NCBI GenBank assembly: GCA_035048485.1
Contig: CM068592.1
Span: 33,728,501 to 33,792,500 of the forward strand
Direction: 5' to 3'
Length of the DNA stretch: 64,000 nt
From: Pteria penguin
Taxonomy: Eukaryota > Mollusca > Bivalvia > Pterioida > Pteriidae
Each line of letters opens with the position of its first letter. The stretch's first letter is position 1. Below are positions 1 through 13,165 of the stretch, piece after piece. The notes beneath the pieces were generated by a model. The model did not search any database. It saw only the letters and a list, made by a program, of their open reading frames with translations, and had not been told where the DNA came from. The position numbers and the translations under genes were made by a program.

Positions 1-531
1 ATATAATGTCCTAGTGGATATAATTAGAAGTAGAAAAAACTAAATTCACCACTCTGTATGAGAATAAGGTAATAAGGCGTTTTAATATTTACAGAGTATT
101 GCTCAATTAAGCCATTACTATGTTATATACAAAATACTTATATCCATTTATGTTAGCTTTAAATTACGTTTACTTTGTCATACAAGGGACGTTCTGTCAA
201 TACAATATGAATTAGGTCAATATTGGGAGAACGAAGGGCTACAAGGAAAGTTAGATGAAAAATAAAGACGACGGAATCAGCGAAAGGAAAATCGATCTGC
301 TGATTATCTACAGATCCCATTAATCACATTTATTGGATCGTATGTTGCATAACATTATCATTATACTCCGAGGTCCCATTACATAAAGAAAAGTTATTCA
401 ACGTCCTCAATGTTTAATATATCTTTTATAGATAGTCCTAATCATGTATTACCATGATAACTACAAGTCCTGGTAGACTACTTAACCTTAATGCATAATT
501 ATCTTTAAAATTAACTAATATATCATTAACA

Positions 532-735
532 TATATCATGTTGTACCCAATGACATTTCAAGTAACAATAATAGACACAAGCTTCGATGTATTAAATTTG
601 AATTTTTATTTTCATCGTGTAAAACTAATACTTCGTTAACATATATCATGTTGTACCAAATGACATTTCAAGTAACAATAATAGACACAAGCTTCGATGT
701 ATTAAATTTGAATTTTTATTCTAATCATGTAAAAT
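532..735. repeat. Two-copy tandem duplication, about 107-bp period
   Basis: A block starting TTAACATATATCATGTTGTA at about 532 recurs at about 637, including the AGACACAAGCTTCGATG stretch. The two copies differ at only a few sites. Confidence 0.8.
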
Positions 736-1181
736 CTCTCCTTCTTTCTATAAAATGATAATGATTTATGCCCTAGGCGGGTATTTACTTTCACCTCTTA
801 TTTCCAGGTGTCAATTAGTATCTATACTGATAGTTTTTTTAGCAACATTACTTTCGCATTGTAGACAAATTATAAAGATTCATAATGTATATTGATTATT
901 TAGACATAAACATATGGTACATGTATATAACATTTGTATATAGTTTATTTGACTTAGATATCATTATACCCTTACTCAAGTATTGGGAAAGTAAGCACTT
1001 TCTTTACACTATTAAGCTACGTCTATTTCTGTGAACGTGACTTAAAATAATTCTGTATGATTTGTAAGGTTTTGGTACTCGTATCATAACTATCTATGAC
1101 TGGCAACTGTGGCTAGACGAAGACGAAACACTCTTCCTGGGTCAAAAAATATCTACCGTGGTAATTTGTTGTTTTTGTGCT

Positions 1182-1262
1182 AGTATATCATTTATATTCA
1201 TGTATTGTATAGCTCCATGGTGACTACTGCCACATAACTGAGCCAGTAACTCCTCTTTTTTC
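1182..1262 (+). repeat. Dispersed repeat, inverted copy at 12.35 kb
   Basis: About 80 bp around TATAGCTCCATGGTGACT is matched, with few differences, by the reverse complement of about 12,349-12,432. It is a dispersed repeat family of unknown type. Confidence 0.7.
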
Positions 1263-1994
1263 TTTGGTATTACGTTGAAATAGCAGCATTCTTTCCTCCT
1301 GTTGATTGTAGTTCAGGATTATTTCTGTTAAGTGGTGGGGATCAGTACCTAGAAAGTACTGGTAAACCTTTATAACCTACGTGGTATGTACTTATATTTT
1401 TTTAGCTTACATTTCTTTTTGTATGGTGCGAGATGATGTGTTGATTACATGTCCTTGTTCACCGAATACTAATACCACTTTGTTTCTATTGTATTCTGTT
1501 ATTCTGTTAACGTCTGGCCGAGATAATTTTACTTTCACTGTGCCGGCCTCTGATTCATCGCCAAAATTATATAAACCTATATAGCTGCAATGACTTTATG
1601 TGTCGCCTTCACCGTGACACGGGGATTTGGTTTTCAAGAACCTCCGGGACCTCTCAATCACGACACTCAAGGATTGAGCTACACTACAATAGTTCTCAAT
1701 AGTTTTACTGAGGATTAGCTTTATATCAGTATACAATTACGATATAGACATCAATACTAATGTGAACTCATATCGACAAGATGCAATGTGAAACGTCCAA
1801 ATTATTTTATTGAAGTTTTTGCATTCAAGTATAAATATTTCAATGATTACAACATTTTATTTTTAGAAGCCTTTCATTAAACTGAATAACACACTTTTTA
1901 ACATCAAAATGTAATATCATACATTAAAAATAGCAATATTTGCAGAATAAATTGAGTATCACACTTTTTAAATTTATATAGAAGTACAAATAAA

Positions 1995-2195
1995 GATTTT
2001 TTTTCATCAGAGATGTTCGTTTTGTTTTGGGCTTTTATTATCTATTTTGGTTTGTTTGGGGGTTGGGGTGTTTTGTTTTGGTCTGGTTTATGTATTATTT
2101 TTTACTTTTTTGTTTTTAGGGTTTGGTTTTGGGGTTTAGGGTTTTTTCTTTTTGTTTTGGGGGGTTTTTTTTCTTTCTTTTTCATTCATGTGGAT
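1995..2195 (+). repeat. GT-only low-complexity tract
   Basis: About 200 bp in which the plus strand is almost entirely T and G, with runs such as GGGGGTTGGGGTG and GGGTTTGG. C and A are nearly absent. It can be read as an open frame but the composition rules out a normal protein. Confidence 0.8.
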
Positions 2196-3325
2196 TTTAT
2201 ACCCTAAACTTATATCAAGATAATGTTATTTTGATATTGCTAATGTATGATGTACATTAGTCCTCCTACAAGTATCTTATCTATTAAAACTGAATTTTAT
2301 AAAGTCTATCAGTGAAGACATACTTAATATTTGTTTGTTATTACATCTCTTTTGCACTTGGTACTGGTAAATACCCACACATTCTATTCATATTTGGGTT
2401 TTTTAAGTATGTAAACCCTTGAAATTATACTGACATAGATCCAACAATTTTCTTACCTTTTGTATTCCCCTTGTATAAATTCCCATATATTTTCGCAGTT
2501 TTTGATATGCTATGTTATATCAGTTTTATTTTTCAAAAGGGGATTTCTACATATATGTTAAACCTTTGTTTCAATTTGGTGCTAAATCTAAGCATTCGGA
2601 TTTGTTCTATCTAAAGGATACAGAGATGGATACAACCGACTAAGTAGTAAAAAATTTCTTAAAGAACATATTTAATCAGCAATAACGGGAAAAATTTGGA
2701 GAGCACATCAGATACCTTCTACTCAACGAGTGTAAATAATCCAACTAAAGGCAATGAGATCAGAATCCCAGACAGAGTAACTCTCTCCTGCTTGCTAGCA
2801 GGTGAATTTTACCCATTTTCAAAAAACAAAATCCGTTACGATAGAATGCAATGAAATGATAACCACCTTTATCTTTTTTTGAAAAATAGTAAAATATATA
2901 GAAATTGCAAGAATTTCGTCTTCGGTGTGGTGTTTTTTCGTTGCCATTTTAAACATACCTGGAGATATTTTCTTACAGAAACATATGTTTTAAGCACCAA
3001 AATCTATAGTCAGGCGGTCATAAATGACCAAATAATATTCCTAGATCTTAGAAGTCTGTAAGACAAAAGAAAGACTACTTACAAAATAAATTGACCATTA
3101 TTTTTCAATTCCTCACAGTTTGTGTTTTGAAATACGGAAAGACTTAATACTTTATATTGAATTTAAGTTATTTTCAGTGATATTATATCACATCACAAGA
3201 ACACATGTAGTTAAGTATAACTTCATGCCCTCAAAAACTACATTATCGTCTGTTTGAACATCAAACATTGTTGTTTTTATATATTTTTCGAGTGACTTGA
3301 TTCAGATGAATTACTGCTCATTCAT

Positions 3326-3430
3326 TCAACAGGGATTAAGGTCGCAGTAATTATATAAAAGTTTGGTTCCTTGTGTACCCACGATACACCACGGCTTTAA
3401 ATCTGCATTCGGATTCCGGCAGTAGTTTTT
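3326..3430 (-). CDS. Exon 10: kringle second half and stop codon
   Basis: The acceptor TTTTTGCAG is followed in phase 0 by 34 codons and TGA at 3326-3328. It starts KNYCRNPN, continues with KPWC and ends YNYCDLNPC. NYCRNP and PWC are kringle signatures. The stop falls directly after the sixth kringle cysteine, so the protein ends with the domain. No strong AATAAA was found just downstream. The exon is too short to show up as a long ORF. Confidence 0.85.
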   Translation of the reverse strand, partial: KNYCRNPNADLKPWCIVGTQGTKLLYNYCDLNPC

Positions 3431-6400
3431 CTGCAAAAATCAAAGCAAGAATTACAACTAAAGATTCCATAGCGAACCAAGAGAAAAGAATATTTATGTT
3501 GCCAAGGTAATTAGCAATCCTACAAATTGTCCGTGTAACACGTTATTTACACCGAGAAATCTTATAACATTTCGTATTAAAACAAGTAATTCAGATTTAG
3601 ACCCGTTTTATTTGAATTTCTTTCCCTATAGGTACAGAAACAACGTTTAATTGCTGGTAAATAGTATGTAGGCATAAGATCGATACAGAGTTGTGGAGTA
3701 CTTAGAATCAGCAATAAAATTTTGTTGTAGGGAAAACCATGGGACTGTGAACTTGTTAACACCACCAATTGACAAATTGCTTTCGCGGGATACTTATTGA
3801 ATTTCGTGACATCACAATACATTTTCAATTTCTGTCCGAGGTGTAAAGTATTGTGACGTCATCTGATTTAACAGTTTTTCGTGCATACATGGAATGGTCA
3901 GTTATGTGACTGTCACTGCACAATTACATCCTATACTAGGTCGGCACCGCAAGAACATCAGAATCGTGTATTTCTTCGATGACATATGCACTTTATCTTG
4001 CTTGCCCTGCATATCAGTAGCTATTTTGTCAATATATGAGTCAATTATCCGAAGCCAGTGTAATAATATAGTGCTGTTGTATAAAGATAAGTTCTCTGAC
4101 TACATCTGAGTTTATGAAAAGATATCTGAGCTTGCTTTTAAAAGAGTGATGTAGTTTTTTATCTAAATAAAATGCCAATGTATATGATCAATTCTGAAAG
4201 AATGTTCCACTGTACATTCTCTTTCTTTGCTCGTCTCCCAGAATATGTTTTACAAAAGAAAGACAGTATGTTGAAAACATTTCTTTTATTATTTACCTGA
4301 TTCCAAACTGAATTTAGGGTCGATATCGTCCATTGAAGACACGGTTGACCAATTACAGAGACATTAAGATACCCATTATATTGGAGTCCCATTGGATCGT
4401 AATGTGGCAGACAATCTGTTTATAAAAGAAATATTTGTTAAAAACGAAGAAAATGGTGCAGGTGACTGTTTCATTTGTTTTGTATTGTAAGGTACAAGGG
4501 AGTTCCTGGTGTTAATTTTTTTTTTTATTTATGTGGTAAACAATAGCCCGTCGAACATTAAAATAACTTATGACATCACAAATTAACGTTTTAGTCCACG
4601 TGGTTTAAATAAAACAGACATTGTTGATTACAAGTACATGTGTGGACCAAAACGTCACTGTATAAGTTCTATAATCGACACGAGTCCGTTATTATACATT
4701 ATGATATTTCTTTTACCTAAGTGTTGAATGATATTCTGGATTATGACCTATTTCGACTTCTTTATTCACCGAATTTCACATCTATGATATATATTGATAT
4801 TACCTGATCTGACAATTTCTACCGGAATGTGACAGGTTTTGTTAGCAAGCGTAGGAGATGTTTACATTTCCCAAGCACCTAATTACATTCCCATTTGGCC
4901 GTTTTACAAATTGAGTTCCTTGGTTTATATGTTACATGTATTTGCTTTTCCATTTTTGCTAATTTCTTTGCCTTTCAATTTTGACCGTTTGTGAATTACT
5001 GAATACGTACGATCGCAAATATTCATTTCGCTAATGTTTTCTATTTAGGTCACCTACCATATATTTTATCATAAACTTGGGCAGATTTTCTGCCCCACTG
5101 GAGAACAAAAGAACAGAAGAATAATGAAAGGACTTGAAAGTCCTCAAGGTCGGAATTGCATGGTCAAGTACATCAAAGGTAATAAAGTCGTGATCCACCA
5201 AGAGATCACACACCAAGCGTGTAGTGTTTAGGATCAGTATTGACAAAAACACGGTCTGCGCACAGGTGCTCGTTTTCATATAAACAACGGCTCCGCCCCT
5301 GTACACCCCTGTACGTCTCCGTCTCGTACTATATAGTTATCTCATTCTCTCATCACTTCACTTTTTATATTGACAGTAGTGTGAAATTAACAATCTGGAC
5401 AGTCTCCCGCTGTACATGTACATTTGGGGAAAACCACGTTTACACGTGGAGATCTATAAATAACTGGCTATTTTTAGTAGCATTACATATCAACAACTAC
5501 CGAAACGATTGTTTATCGTTGTGACGAGAAGATTGTAGAGTACTTCGAATTCCACTGCTATAAAAAGAAGCGATAGTTTTATTAATTATAATACAACGGA
5601 TACTAGTACGGACTAGTAGTGTACTTCTTAAATTAGGGCACAGCGACACAATAATGTCAATCGTACTTTTTCGGGACCTTCCGTCGAGTATTCGGAAAGA
5701 CTGCATGTCCTCCAGCGCATGAATATAACTCGTCTAAATCGATGGAATAACGGCACATCTATTTTCTCATCTGATCAAATTTATCTTGTATTGACTCGTA
5801 CAATATGAATTATAAGTACTGAAAGTAAATCTAATCACTCTTTTTCTAAATATCGACGCACTATTTATACACGAGGAGGTATTTTCTGCGTTCCACGCAT
5901 TCCTCACAGCTTATTGTAACGACTAGAGTCTGGAATTGCTACGCAATTCCGACCACAAACTAAAAACAAAAGTTAAAACGGTCAATCAGTAATCATAATT
6001 TTGCGTATTGGGTTTATGCACTATCTTTACTTGATATTACAATCAGGACACGAAACTTCAGAAAGAATAAACTAATATGTCGATTAACAACCCTGTAATT
6101 GAGGATCACCTCAACATCATATATCCAAAGGAACTCAAGATAAAATATACAACTGAGAGCGCATCTTCTGCTTCATATCTCGATATACTGCTATCAATTA
6201 GTGACGATGGTTCATTAGTAACCTCTCTCTATGACAAACGTGACGATTTCTATTTCATTATTACCAACTTCCCTTTTCTGAGAAGCAACATATCTTCCTC
6301 TCTCGCATATGGCGTATTCATTTCACAACTTATACGCTATGCCAGGGCATGCTCTAAATATCGAAAATTTCATCCTCAGAGCGAGGTTTCTTGCCACGAA

Positions 6401-8650
6401 ACTACTCTCACAAGGATATAATGAGCGTGTGAAATTGTCACTGAGAAAATTCTATGGTTGATATAGGGATCTAGTACAATTTAAGATTCCTCTTTCACGA
6501 ATGGTAACTGATATTTGGGACCTGACCATACAAACTAAACATCTGGGGTTTTTTTAACTATACTTGATTTGACATAACACGTATATATACAAGCATTTAT
6601 TAACGTGCATTTCCGATGCCGGAATTTCAGTCAAACAACATTTAATGCCTTGAATGGGAAGATTTGACTTCGTGTTCTTGTTTCCTTCATGTGTTCATAC
6701 GTGTATATTTATGTATTTACTTCCTAGACTTGAAACGTTGTTGCAGAATTTTTGCGACGGGTGCTACATGCAACCAGGGGACGCTTATTCCTCCCGAACA
6801 CCTGGTCTCACCTCGATTTTATTGAGGTTCGCATTTGTCTGAATATGACACTATACACGATATTGTCCATTTATTCCATGGACTATGAGATTTGGTTTAC
6901 CCTTCGGTACTTCTTCGTTTTTTACTAAATAAAACCTAAAATCGAATTATGAATATGACCCCTTTTTTGAGGTAACAATCCCTCATTAGGGACCCTGATG
7001 TAAGCAAACTATAAAAAAATATATAGCGATATATTTACCTCGACAAGTTACCATAGGTGACCACTGGCCGTCAATTCCACATTTGATGGAGTCTCCGCCG
7101 ATCAGGTAATAACCAGGAATGCAGGTAATTGTCCGTTCACTGTTATATGTTGACTGACCTTCGTGAACACTTCCATGAGACACAGACGCTGGCTCATCAC
7201 AAGTAACTTAAAAAGAAAAACAAGTGTTGATAATTAAATGTCACATAAAACAAACTGGCCACTTGCAATCAAAGGCTAATAGACAGACAAACATTGTATA
7301 CATTAGATGACAAACAAGAGACAAGCTAATTCCAGAGATCAAAATTTAAAGTGCTAAAGGCTGGAGTATTTTGCATTTTCTTAAAATCCTAATTGTATTG
7401 TTATAAATTTATAAACATTACTGCTCCATTTACTTCAGTATTTCTCTAAGAGATATTTAAAAATATCCATTTGCCCGATCTTACGGGAACACTCGAGTAA
7501 AATAAAGGTTTCCTGTACAACTTGTTGTGCAACTTTTAATGTCATTTTACTGTGACGTCACAATGCAAACATTAACGTCATAATTAAAACCCAAGGAAAA
7601 GTAGCATTTGTACAACTATCTAGCTGTTTATGGATTATTGTATGTATCTTGTGATCGGATTCATGCAGCAATGAGGGGTTTTTTTGGTCAGAGACTTGTG
7701 TATGTACACACATTGTATAGAAAAAATTGTGACTATTCTTAAAGTACTTTAAAGTATTGATAAACCCCTATGTCTGTAAAAAAATTCTACTGTTCATAAA
7801 ATTTCGGAATCTAAATAAAAGAAATACAAATTTTACAGTGAATAATGGAACTTAAAATTCATAGGCTTATCCAGATTTCATAATTAAGACCTGCCATGAT
7901 AACAATATATTTCTTCTAAACATCATATTGGTATATGCAAATCAAATTACGCATTCATTGCAGAATCAACTTGTCTGTTATAAATTAGGAGATTCGACTC
8001 ACCTAATTGACATGGGTCACTTAAAGTTGTCCACGTTCCATTAGACTGACACTTTATTGAACTATCTTCTACCACATTGTAGCCCTCATCACACTTAATA
8101 GATCGAACACTCCCATCTGTAGACTCTCCAGATTGGAATATTCCATTGGGATAAGTAGGGACGGCTCCACAATCAACTGAAATGACAGTGAGATAAATAT
8201 AAGAAATAGCAAAGAATAGCTAGTTTATAAGGGAAGATCAGAGTATCCGCCATTTGATATAACTAATTATATTCACTGCCTCTGTTTTGATCTACCTTTA
8301 GGATAGCAGTTAGTTCTTATACAAACAGAAATGCCAATTATGACAAATGTATTATTTAGATAAGTGAAAGACCACAAGGTCAATAGATGTGCTAAGTAGA
8401 CTTTATAATTGCAGTGATATCCAATATTTGTGTAAAGACTTCCCCGCCCCTTTTTCTGGGTTGGGTATAACCTTTCCTTCTCCCGCTTCCCTAAAAAAAT
8501 AACAACAAAAAACCAATTTATTCCATAGGCTTATAGCTGTATACTGGAAACAGTCTTCAGATATTAAAGTCATCCACAGCGACACCATTCTAGGTGTTAA
8601 GGTAAGACATTTAACATTACATATGTATATATTACATACTTACTCTGACC

Positions 8651-8720
<70 letters not shown>

Positions 8721-11700
8721 ACATTAGAGATATTACATTTCTTTTATTTAGAAAAGCAGGTGTAGGTTGACATACTGGAGAAACTTACTTGGCAGCTAAA
8801 CTCACCTCTGATTTTCGGAATTTTATAAAAGACCACCGTAGTGTGCAATGTGGAGTATGACTCAAAATTCATTTTATATAAGGCATACTTACTAATACAG
8901 GATGCATTTGTCGGGCTCCATTGTCCATCTTCTTTGCAAGTGATTTCCTTATTTCCTTTTCCAATGTAATCAGGTTCACATGTAATTACCTTTGTAGACA
9001 GGTAAGTAGTGTTTCCATTAGAAAACTGTCCATGAGGAATGTTGATTTCCGGTTCTTTGCAGTCCACTTGAAAATAATGCATTTTATTGAATTTGGTTGA
9101 ACTGTACATTGTAGCAATATTGTGGTGTTTTATGTAAGAACATTTAATGTGAATGTGGACAACCATATTGTCTAATTTGTAGGAGTCCATGAACACTCTA
9201 CTTCTATGTTTATGTGAGCGTCACAGTAATGTAGCACTACTGCTATGTTTATGTGAGCGTCACAGTAATGTAGCACTACTGCTATGTTTATGTGAGCGTC
9301 ACAGTAATGTAGCACTACTGCTATGTTTATGTGAGCGCCACAGTAATGTAGCACTACTGCTATGTTTATGTGAGTGTCACAGTAATGTAGCACTACTGCT
9401 ATGTTTATGTGAGCGCCACAGTAATGTAGCACTACTGCTATGTTTATGTGAGTGTCACAGTAATGTAGCACTTGTTACTTTAGTATCATCTATCCAAGTG
9501 AACTTGAGGTCAAAGAAACCACAGAAAGTAGTAATTCTACTTCGTATTTAGATATTATGTTGTCTTTCGACATTAATGGTCAATTGAACACCTCACTCTA
9601 TGACAAACGTGACGATTTCAATTTCGCTATCACAAACTTTCCTTTCATAAGTAGCAACATTCCATCATCGCCCGCATACGGCGTATTCATATCTCAGTTA
9701 ATACGTTATTCCAGAGCATGTTCAAATTACAGTGACTTTGTTCTGAGGGCTAGGCGACTTTCAGTTAAGCTGCTCAACCAGGGTTATATATGTGCTAGAC
9801 TAGCAACGTCACTGAGGAAATTCTATGGTCGTTACGAGACTCTTATTACTCCATATGATATCTCGTTATCCAGACTTTTAAATGATATTCTGGACTGAGA
9901 CCGATTCCGATCATTTTACACAGATTTGACACCTCTATACTAGAAGGTTACCTACTTCGACCTCTCCATAATTAAATACATATGGAATTTACACGATCTG
10001 ACTCTTTCTACTGGGTATATGTGACGGGTGTTGCTAGCAAACAGGAGATGCTCACTCTCCCCGGGCACCTGATCTCACTCCATCACAGGGTTCACATATG
10101 CTCTTCAAGTAGACATATTTTGTTATTTTCCATTTGTTTTTCATTTTCACTGATTTTGTATGTCCTCTGGTTTTATGATTTTTGGACTTGTGCTTTGGAT
10201 TTATCCATCATCTCTACATTGCACTTTCATGTCCGTAATAGAGTAATGTTAGTCAAACAGAATAGATTACATAAACCTAAGAGCATCTTTGTTCTCGGGG
10301 ATGTGATATGATGGATATTTTAAAGAGAAATAGATACGAATATTTTACAAGTAAACAAAGTTTTTTCTCCTCATACTTAAATGTAAGTCTTCCCTATTCT
10401 CTTTCATTATTAAGACAAAATAGAGATATTGGATATCAGGGTCCATTGGAAAATACGAAAGTTACTGGTGTCCCATAACTATGGCACTAACAACAATGGA
10501 AGAACCAAACAGAATCGCTTGCCATGAACGATAAGCATCTCCTGTTGATCCATGACAACCGCAGTGATGACACAGGATTTTACGAGCTAGTAGAACTCGA
10601 AGTCTTTTCAAGTGGTAACAGTATAATCTTAGTCAAAACCAGTAATTAAAAGTTACAAGTAAAACTGATATTTATAATATCACAATATAAACAATGTTTA
10701 ACAGGGACTACAATCAAATAAGGAAGTCAAAATGTTAAACAATGATTTCCGATAAAGCGCAAAAATGATTTTAAGCGATCGTTTGCAGAATGTATACATG
10801 TACTTCAAACGTAGTTTTTCGAATCCTTGTGATATTATTACCTTTTCACTCCGTAGCTTTTCTCGGTAAATGTAAAAAAGCAGTATTAATGAACTCTAGA
10901 ACATCGGATCAGTCGAGATAGAGACAGCATACAGAGGCGATAAAGAAATATTACTATACATATATGGAAAGTGAACAATATGGAAATTTAAACCGTCACG
11001 ATTGTGATATAGTGAAGTATGTATACCGCTTTGTTTGATATTCAGTACAAGATTTAAGTTCGAAGTGCAGGAATTGGATTCCCTTGAATTTTTAAATTCG
11101 AGTTCGTTATGAAATATTGCGTGTATATATGTATTAATGTTTTTATACACAGACAATACATCATCAATATATCTGAATTTTAAATTAAAGAGTCGGTCAG
11201 TTGCTTTTTGTGTTGACACAGAAGATAGTAGAGCTGCACAAATGTGCCCACTGGAATATCAATGGTTTGTTGGAATGAAATGAATAAAATATGTGCCTCC
11301 AGGGTCGTTATCCTTCAGAGCTGATGTAGATAACAACACGTGTAAAAATAAAAAAACCCCTAAATTTTAGCACGACACATCCAAATAACTCTTGAAATAA
11401 TATTCTCTGTAAAGATTATTAAATGAATTCTTATTACTTCTTAATATTGTACAAATAAAACATTTTACAAACTATTTTGAAGTAAGTCTTAAAAAGAATC
11501 AAAACTTTTATCTCTGAAAGGAATGTAAGACAACAACTTTGCTTAAGACTCCTTTTATATCATTCTGGTACATATCTGACCTAAGTTTTCGTAGTGTCAA
11601 TAGGTTATCAGCAGGTTCAGATGTCATAAATTTAACACAAATAGTATTATGAAATAAAGTATTGATTTAGAAATATAATGAGTCATCAATATGAGCCAGC

Positions 11701-13100
11701 CATTTTCTAAATGATTTATACATAGGTATAAATATTTGGCACATAGAACGTGATTTCCAGTTCGTAGTTCCGTATATCAAACGCATGAAAGGCATAAAAC
11801 TTCGGGAATTCTAGGACGGTCTTAAAAAGGCCAGAGTAGGGTTTGATTCTGCTGATATTTAATATTTCGGTTTTATTCATTATTTTATATTTTTGTGGCC
11901 ACTGAATATAGATATTAAAATGCTAGTCTGATTTTTTTTCAATTTTTAATTTTGTTTTTTGTATCGTTGTGTTTGTAACTAAATTAAACTTACCTATCTG
12001 GCAACCTGCGGTTAGATTGGTCCACATTCTGTCCGCCTGACATACTATGGAACCATTGCCCACTAAATTATATCCTGTTTCACATGTCAGCTCTCGAACA
12101 CTCTCATATGTAGTCGGTCCAGGTAGGAACATACCACCTGGATGGATAGGAACTTCTCCACAGTCAGCTATCATGAACAAAACAAGTGTTACAAGATTCT
12201 GTGTCTGTTATGTTAGTGTTTCATTGTACATTCAAGTATTGTTCAAATGCATGATGTAACACTATCCTTTACCCTAGTTTCAAATACTGCCATGCATATT
12301 ATGGGCAAATTTTACTCGTACTCTTAATATAGGACTCTGTCGTTAGGGGAAAAAAGAGGAGTTACCGGCTCAGTTATGTGGCAGAAGTCACCATGGAGCT
12401 ATACAATACATGAATATAAATAATATAATAGAACATTTAACATCAGGAACTACACCAAAGATCTTTATCATGATTTTGATCGTAGATCTTAACTCTCATC
12501 TGCATAAAGACATGTTTTTTAACTTTTTTGTCTTTATTTAGACATTATCTTAAATTGATAAATCGTAAAGTTTACCTAGGATGTCTTTAAGGATATATTT
12601 CAGTTATTAAATTGAATTTTTATAATTCTTCTATTTTAGAAATAGTAAAAGTCGCGGATATGGTACTTTGGGAATATATTTTTAATTTAATTCATATTTC
12701 TTATATGAACAGGCAAACTGATCTGAAACATACTTTAGTTTTGCAAAACCATGTGTACAAATAATTCATTCGACATTGGAGGTCTTTAGTTTCTCAAAAG
12801 CATTTAGAGACATGTTTCGAAGAAGGTAGAAAATGATAAACATTTTAAATATTTATGTTGTTAATGAGATAAATATCTTACCTATACATGATATAACTAT
12901 CTCGCTCCAGTTGCCGTTTTCCTGGCAAATAATTTTTAATCCAGAACCATTCTTGATGTAGCCATCTTCACAAGACAGTGCTCTCTCAGACAAATAAACT
13001 GTGTCACCACTTGGAACAACTAAATTGGCAACATTTAGTACTGGTTCTTTACAATCAACTATAAACAATGATTTTTAACTAGACAAGTAAATAAGTTTAT

Positions 13101-13165
<65 letters not shown>

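Larger units (their letters stand above)
1..3325. other. Downstream flank of the PAN-CCP-kringle gene, no gene seen
   Basis: AT-rich sequence with only short random open frames. Part is presumably the gene's 3' UTR. It contains a short tandem duplication near 530-730, a GT-only tract near 1,995-2,195, and one half of a dispersed inverted repeat near 1,182-1,262. Confidence 0.5.

Noticed and set aside
9172..9471. Open frames on both strands over the 39-bp array
   Set aside because: Open only because the unit is 13 codons long without stops. No gene features.
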